Positions 58,932-64,000 of a stretch of 64,000 bases of DNA are shown here, one piece after another. The DNA comes from Panicum virgatum. Its lineage: Eukaryota > Streptophyta > Magnoliopsida > Poales > Poaceae. Below the pieces are notes generated by a model. It was given only the letters and a program-made list of their open reading frames with translations, made no database searches and was not told the DNA's origin. The stretch lies in the NCBI RefSeq assembly GCF_016808335.1, contig NC_053140.1:26034086-26098085 (forward strand), read 5' to 3'. The translations under genes and the position numbers were made by a program. How positions within the stretch are numbered: the stretch's first letter is position 1; each line of letters begins with the position of its first letter.

Positions 58932-61403
58932 TTAATTACCTTGGCTAAAGTAAGAATCCGATTGTTCTTGATGCTTTGACGATAGCTTTGTATCCTTGAC
59001 TTTAGTTTGCTGCCTCTTCTCCTTCTGGACGGCTCCTTCCTTCTCATATTTGGCCAAGAGCTCCTTAAAACTCGGCCTTGTTTTGCTCTTGTTGCTGCAA
59101 ATTTTTATAGAACTCCCAGATGGACCAGTCAGACCGGTTTCCAGACCGGTCAGACCAGTCTTAGTAGACTTGGCGTCTTTCTTCTTCTCTGGAATTTCTT
59201 TGCTTGGTTTTGAAGGTCTAGATCTCGCTTCACCAATTACTACATTTTTCCCCTTTGTCGATTCGGCTTGACTTGGCCGAATTAACACTTTGGGATTACT
59301 TAATTCAAGCACATGTGTATGTGTAGGAAAAGGATTCTGATCAACCTTCATTTGTGGAACAATTATTCGGCCTTTATTAATAGCCGATTGAATTTGCCTC
59401 CGAAGTATGTTGCAATCATTAGTGGCATGAGAGAAAGTATTATGAAACTTACAATAAGCTCATCGCTTTAACTCCTCAGGCGGCAGTACGACATGCGACA
59501 TCTTGATGTATACATTCTTATATAATTCATCAAATATTCTCTCGCATTTGGATACATCAAAAGTAAATATTTTTTGCCGACCTTTGTGAATCGGCTTAAG
59601 AGAACTATAAATGCAAGGTTTATCACTGGAGGGTCGAACAAATTCAACAGCATAAACATCTTTACCTTCATCATCCGAACAATTTGAATCGCACCCAAGC
59701 ACATAAACAGGACGATTAGGCTTTTCATTGAACTTTTGTGAATCTCTAGATTCTTTAGCTCGGCTTTCATTAGCCAGAGCTTTTTGTAAGACTTGACTAA
59801 CATCTAGAAATTCTTGTCCCTCTAGCTTTGCTTTATGAAAATCAAGTAAACCAGCAAAAACTAGATCAGCTAAATCTCTATCAGAAATTGTCAAACTATA
59901 GCATCGGTTTCTAGTATCTGTAAATCTTCTAATATACTCAGAAACACCTTCATGTATCTTTTGTTTAACCAATGTAAGATGTGACAATTTCAATTCAGTT
60001 TCACAAGTAAAGAAATAATCATGAAATTTTTGCTCTAAATCAGCAAAAGTGTAAACTGAATTGGGTGGCAATGAAATAAACCAAGTAAAAGCCGCACCCG
60101 ATAGAGACAAAGGAAACAACCTCAATTTGTAAATATCATTAGTGCTAGATTCACCACATTGTATAATACATTGCCCTATATGCTCCAATATAGTTTTACT
60201 ATCATCACCAGTGAATTTAACAAACTCAAAAATTTTAAACCCTCGAGGATATGCAACATAATCATAATTCTCAGGGTATGGTCTTTGATAAGATCGGGAT
60301 TTGACTTTAGGTTCTATACCAAATGTTTACCGAAATATCTTAATCACCTCTTCTTTAATACTACCTGATCCAACATCGTCGGCATTAGGCCGATTAGTGA
60401 TCGGTGTATTATTAGGTTGAGCAAAGTTCGGCTGTGTAGAATGTCGCAACGAACTTGCTGCCCCATATGACACATTTGCATTAGGCGATGCATTATAATT
60501 AATTCGGCTATGTTGATTAGCTGAATTAGTCACAATAGCATTATTAGTTGAAAATTTGCCACTAGCCGAACCACCCATTGTCTTATCGGTATTTGATGTA
60601 GACGCATCATTACCGACAGATTTCATACCAAGATGTATTTCAATTCGGCTAAAGTGATCATCAAACATATCATGCATATTTTGACCAATAAATTCCAACT
60701 TATTATTTACATGAGAAGCAACAGCACTATCTATCATATTAATTACTTTTGAATCAAGAGTAGACTATTTATTCTCATCAAATTTTACCTCAAATTGAGA
60801 AGAGTCGAAGGTCTCATCCTTTGTAACCGTTGGAGGAGGCTGGGAAGGCGCTGGAGAGTCCCTAGCACCAACATGGGCTAAATCCGCTGGCGGCGGGTCG
60901 AGCTCGTCGGTGTCGGAGCGCGATGGCCACCCAAGGTCGCTGGCATCGCGCGGGACTAGTGGGCAACGTAGCGGCCCGAGAACGTGCGGGAGCGCGAATG
61001 GCGGCCTGCAGCAGAGGAGCCGAAGGATGCAGTAGAGGCGTCGGAGGGTCGATCCTGGCGCAATGGGGAGCCGAACGCCATCGCCGAGGGGGAGAGACGC
61101 CGCGACCGGCTGGAGGATGCAGGTGCCGACGGGGAGACCGATCGCTTCATGGCGTCCGAGACGGCGAGGCTGTAGCCGCCAAAGGGGAAAAGATTGTGGT
61201 AGTGGAACTGTCGACGACGCTGATGAAAAATGGGGATTAAATAAATAGTTGGACAGCCTGTGCCGCTCCTTGAAGAACGTGTGGGGGAGAACCGGAACCC
61301 AGCCGTCGTCCACCAGCGGCTGTGCCGCCGTGGGATGTGGGTCGTCGATTGGCAGATCAGCGGCTAGGAGGAAGCGGGCTGGACTAGAAAAAGGCCTTTT
61401 CAC
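58932..61403 (-). pseudogene. Gag of a gag-only LTR element (824 codons, three stops)
   Basis: One minus-strand frame interrupted by TAG (about 60,765), TAA (about 60,327) and TGA (about 59,458). The N-terminal 200 codons are Pro/Arg-rich and may include 5' untranslated sequence. The middle is Asn/Ser-rich. At about 60,280-59,700 lies a Retrotrans_gag core (LRLFPLSLSGAAFTWFISLP, then VSEYIRRFTDTRNRCYSL). After it comes a CX2H...H...C finger (YCKFHNTFSHATNDCN) at about 59,450-59,410, and a Lys/Ser/Pro-rich tail containing repeated GLTG (about 59,110-59,160). No protease, RT or integrase follows. Such elements (TR-GAG type) depend on relatives for mobility. Confidence 0.8.
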
Positions 61404-61613
61404 GGTGCTAAAAAAATTGTGACCAACAACAAGATGAATGCAAACGACAAGAGATTATCAGTACCAACAAAAGGCTATAGGATTTTCTATATGACTTTTT
61501 AGTGGACTATAGGATACGGTAAAATAAATATATGTGATGGATGAAAACAGTAACAGATAGTAAACAAAAGGATAGATAAATGGGTGATAACAAAATCTAC
61601 CATGACAACAATA

Positions 61614-61625
61614 GCTCCGATATCA
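61614..61625 (-). other. Primer-binding-like site (tRNA-Met type, two mismatches)
   Basis: On the minus strand TGATATCGGAGC, two bases from the TG/CA edge at 61,628. Supports that the LTR on its right is a 5' LTR. Confidence 0.5.
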
Positions 61626-61627
61626 CA

Positions 61628-62567
61628 TGATAGGTGCCGATATAATTCGGCACAAAGATGGCCCAATCTTCATGATAGTAGGTTCAAGAATAAGGATAAC
61701 TTTGCTGCGAACAGCAGGTAAATAGTTTTATACTTGCCAAGGTTGGATGCAACCAAGTGACGGGGAGAGAGGCATCAAAACCTTGAGGATTTCAACTCGA
61801 TCTCCGAACTATCGCAGAACCAAAATCCGGAACTAATCCACACAAAACCACGTAGCCGAACTGGCAACCGTTGAGCATGAAGTAGGGGACCTCAAAGAGA
61901 TCTTCCTCACAAGTTCAAGTAGAACTCGCAAGAACAAAGGTGTGTAAGACACTCAACAGCGTGGCCACAATACCATATCGGTTTATCAAATCATCAAAAG
62001 TTGTTTTCTGAGCACACATAGGGAATATTTATACTAGGAACAACCCTCCTAGATAGGTATGAACTGAAGTCTCCACGTTGGAAGGTGGAAGGCCAACTGG
62101 TGAAGCATTCATGGGATGGTCTTTAATTCCTGCTCGCGTCCTTTCGGCTTCTGGCAGTTTTCAGTGAGATGGTTATTACTCCATGCTCGGAAGTCAAAAT
62201 GATGAGCCATTTGTTGCTCGCGTCCTTTCGGCTTCTGGCATCATGAAACTTTGTAGAATGGTACAGTCTTGCATGGGGAAGTTGAGCAAAGATAAAGCAG
62301 ACTCTTGACCTTCTGACTAGTCATTAATGTCTTATTCATAACGTTTTACTGGGGAGTCCAAACGATGTGAGGTTTGCTCGGTTGGAAAGTAGACTTGATA
62401 AGCTTTCCAACAAGTACTCATGGGTCTTCATAACTTTTGGGAATCAAAAGTTATGGCTGTTTCTTTGGATTGTTCGATCCCATGTTATTAGCATGATAAA
62501 ACGTTGAAACGTTGGAGAGCAGATTTCGTCTTGTAAACGTTTAAACGAACATTTAAATGTCGTGACA
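61628..62567 (-). repeat. LTR (940 bp), unlike the LTR on the other side of gag
   Basis: The plus strand starts TGATAGGTGCC and ends ATGTCGTGACA; on the minus strand it starts TGTCACGACAT. A TATA-like element on the minus strand lies near 62,025-62,035. It holds a 26-bp direct repeat (62,131-62,156 and 62,215-62,240). It shows no similarity to 57,837-58,416, so the two LTRs around gag are from different families. AATAA follows it. Confidence 0.6.
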
Positions 62568-62843
62568 AATAATATAGGAAAATATCAATATAAATAATTA
62601 ATTCACACAATATACTAAGTGTAATACCAAACAACTAGTTAAATATCAAACAACCAATGTAGGTTCACATAATAATAGTTCCAAAATAACATGTTCACAA
62701 CCAAAGCAATCAAGCAAACCACAAAATAAAATAGTAGAATGACAAGTCCACAAGCAGAAGTGCATAAGCAAGCAAATCAAGTCCACAACCACAAGCACAA
62801 TAATAAGCACACAAGCATTATTCAATCTCCCATCTATGATGTC
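62568..62843. other. 3' flank of the hAT-like gene
   Basis: A-rich sequence with repeated ACAAGC/CACAA words and no ORF. Presumably the 3' UTR and downstream region of the minus-strand gene. Confidence 0.45.
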
Positions 62844-63815
62844 TCAAAAACCATCATCTAGTTCATTAAGACCGATATCATCATTCCTTTCCTCTTCACC
62901 ATTGCCACCATTGTTTGTTGCTTCATCGTCATCCATATCAAGGTCATCAAGCACAAAATCATCATCATTCTCATTTTCTTCACCCCACATCAGCGTCATC
63001 TTCATCTTGAACAATTCTTGACACATGACTACCATGAGCTCGCCTAGGAAAATTACGTCCTTGAAGTTGTGTAGATGCACCAGCGGCTTGATCAACATGG
63101 TCCCATGTGAAAAGAGGATCACCCCCAATAGGTGCTGAATTAGCAAATGGATCAACCCACTCATTGTCCCAATCAAAATCTTCAAGAACTAAAGGATCAA
63201 AGTTCTTTCCTTCTTCACGCATTTTTTGGAACCAAACGGCCATCTTTCTATTGTATGAAACATACACCAAATTATTCAATCTCTCATGCTCTAGCCTGTT
63301 CCTTTTCATGGTATGCATCTACAAGTTACAACCAAAGTAGCAATACTCAATAAATAAGGAGGTAACAACTAAAATTGAGTAGTGTCATGTAATGTAAGGA
63401 TATAAACTAACTTACAAATTCAAATGTGCTCCAATTTCGCTCACAACCGGATGATGAAGCACAAAGACTAACAATCCGCCTTGCAAACTTATAGAGCTCA
63501 ATGGTTCTACCACCATATGCAAGCCACCAGTCAACTAAATAAGAAAATAGGTTGGGATTTAGATGCTGAAAACAAATTACATGTTGCTGAAATAGATATT
63601 GGAAGTTTACAAGTATTAGAATACTCACTTGGACTTCTTGTTTGAGCATTCCTTATAGCCATTGGGTTTGCAAATGATTCTCTTTGGTTCTCATAAAGGA
63701 CAGCCTGACCATCAATTTTGTCTCTAAGGTCCTCATCTGTCACCATTTTAACAAGCACATCATTGAAGCAACCCCTTAGCTCTCCAACATAGCCATCATC
63801 ATCACTACTTGCCAT
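62844..63815 (-). pseudogene. hAT-transposase-like gene, 3' exons, one frameshift
   Basis: Three minus-strand exons with GT-AG borders: 63,629-63,815, 63,416-63,534 and 62,844-63,318. They encode the C-terminal hAT dimerisation region: DWWLAYGGRTIELYKFARRI, SSSGCERNWSTFEF, then KRNRLEHERLNNLVYVSYNR and an acidic tail, as in plant hAT/DUF659-type proteins. In the last exon a run of four C (62,983-62,986) puts the frame into TGA after DADVG, while the other register stays open and acidic to a stop at 62,844. This suggests a one-base insertion, or a sequencing error. Upstream exons with DUF659 or BED domains would lie beyond 64,000. Confidence 0.78.
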
Positions 63816-64000
63816 CTGGACAGCACACAACAACAGCATTCTCATTAATTAAGAACTATGCAAGAGTCGAATACAATCGAAGTCAAATACAACTAACTCC
63901 ATTCTCACTAATGGTATATGAGCCCTCAGCCCTAAACAAATTCTGATTAAAGACAACATCCTCTTGTGTAAGCAATGAGGAATTGAGGATAACAATGTTT
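63816..64000 (-). other. Probable intron or upstream part of the hAT-like gene
   Basis: The acceptor TGTCCAG before 63,815 makes this an intron at its left end. On the minus strand a frame at about 63,890-64,000 is open and could be the next exon, but I could not match it. Confidence 0.3.

Noticed and set aside
60923..61240. Gly/Arg-rich plus-strand frames
   Set aside because: Opposite-strand shadows of the GC-rich beginning of the gag ORF.

Overview
The window is repeat-dense plant DNA from a monocot, most likely a grass. It has grass-type Ty3/gypsy lineages with very long LTRs and AT-rich introns with GT-AG borders, and no bacterial-style genes. I found no tRNA or rRNA gene, no CRISPR array and no intact ordinary host gene. 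Nearly everything is LTR retrotransposon, often one inside another. The exceptions are a broken zinc-finger gene (57.6-57.8 kb) and the 3' part of a hAT-transposase-like gene (62.8-63.8 kb).

Layout, left to right. (1) 1-480 is part of a minus-strand LTR. (2) An old minus-strand Athila-type element (A0) runs from about 1.0 kb to 38.2 kb: post-pol region 1.0-2.3 kb, pol 2.3-5.9 kb, gag 35.96-36.8 kb, tRNA-Asp-type PBS, 5' LTR 36.8-38.2 kb. It is full of stops. (3) A0 is split at 5,936 by Tekay-type chromovirus E1 (5,937-35,958, target-site duplication GAGGC). (4) E1's 3' LTR is split by a second, young and nearly intact copy, E2 (21,019-35,936, duplication TAATT). The insertion order A0, then E1, then E2 is proven by the two duplications and agrees with the mutational decay. 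(5) 38.2-46.9 kb is a scrap of minus-strand gag followed by a Tat-like element (T1) without pol. T1 has a tRNA-Lys-type PBS, a 615-codon sense ORF of unknown function, three successive tandem-repeat arrays and an eight-exon antisense gene with a gypsy-type 'transposase_28' region. (6) 46.9-53.0 kb is a pol-less Athila relative (A2) joined to the 5' end of a different element (R1). (7) 53.0-56.9 kb holds unclassified LTR-like sequence and a plus-strand Athila-type LTR with two small ORFs before it. (8) 57.6-62.6 kb is the zinc-finger pseudogene cut at its start by an LTR, then a gag-only element whose two flanking LTRs do not match. (9) 62.8-64.0 kb is the hAT-like gene, running off the right edge.

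The most interesting biology is in E1 and E2. Their 3.7-4.0 kb LTRs are built like a gene: a conserved stem-loop, a GC-rich island, about 1.2 kb of intron-like AT-rich DNA, then a splice-acceptor-like site before a 57-codon reading frame kept without indels in all four LTRs, and further on a 22-bp palindrome. Between LTR and gag lie a conserved 128-bp direct duplication and an extra coiled-coil ORF (ORF0). In E2 both ORF0 and gag start exactly at a CAG|ATG acceptor-like site, which suggests a splicing strategy for expressing ORF0 and gag separately. T1, with its antisense spliced gene and satellite-like arrays, is the second unusual object.
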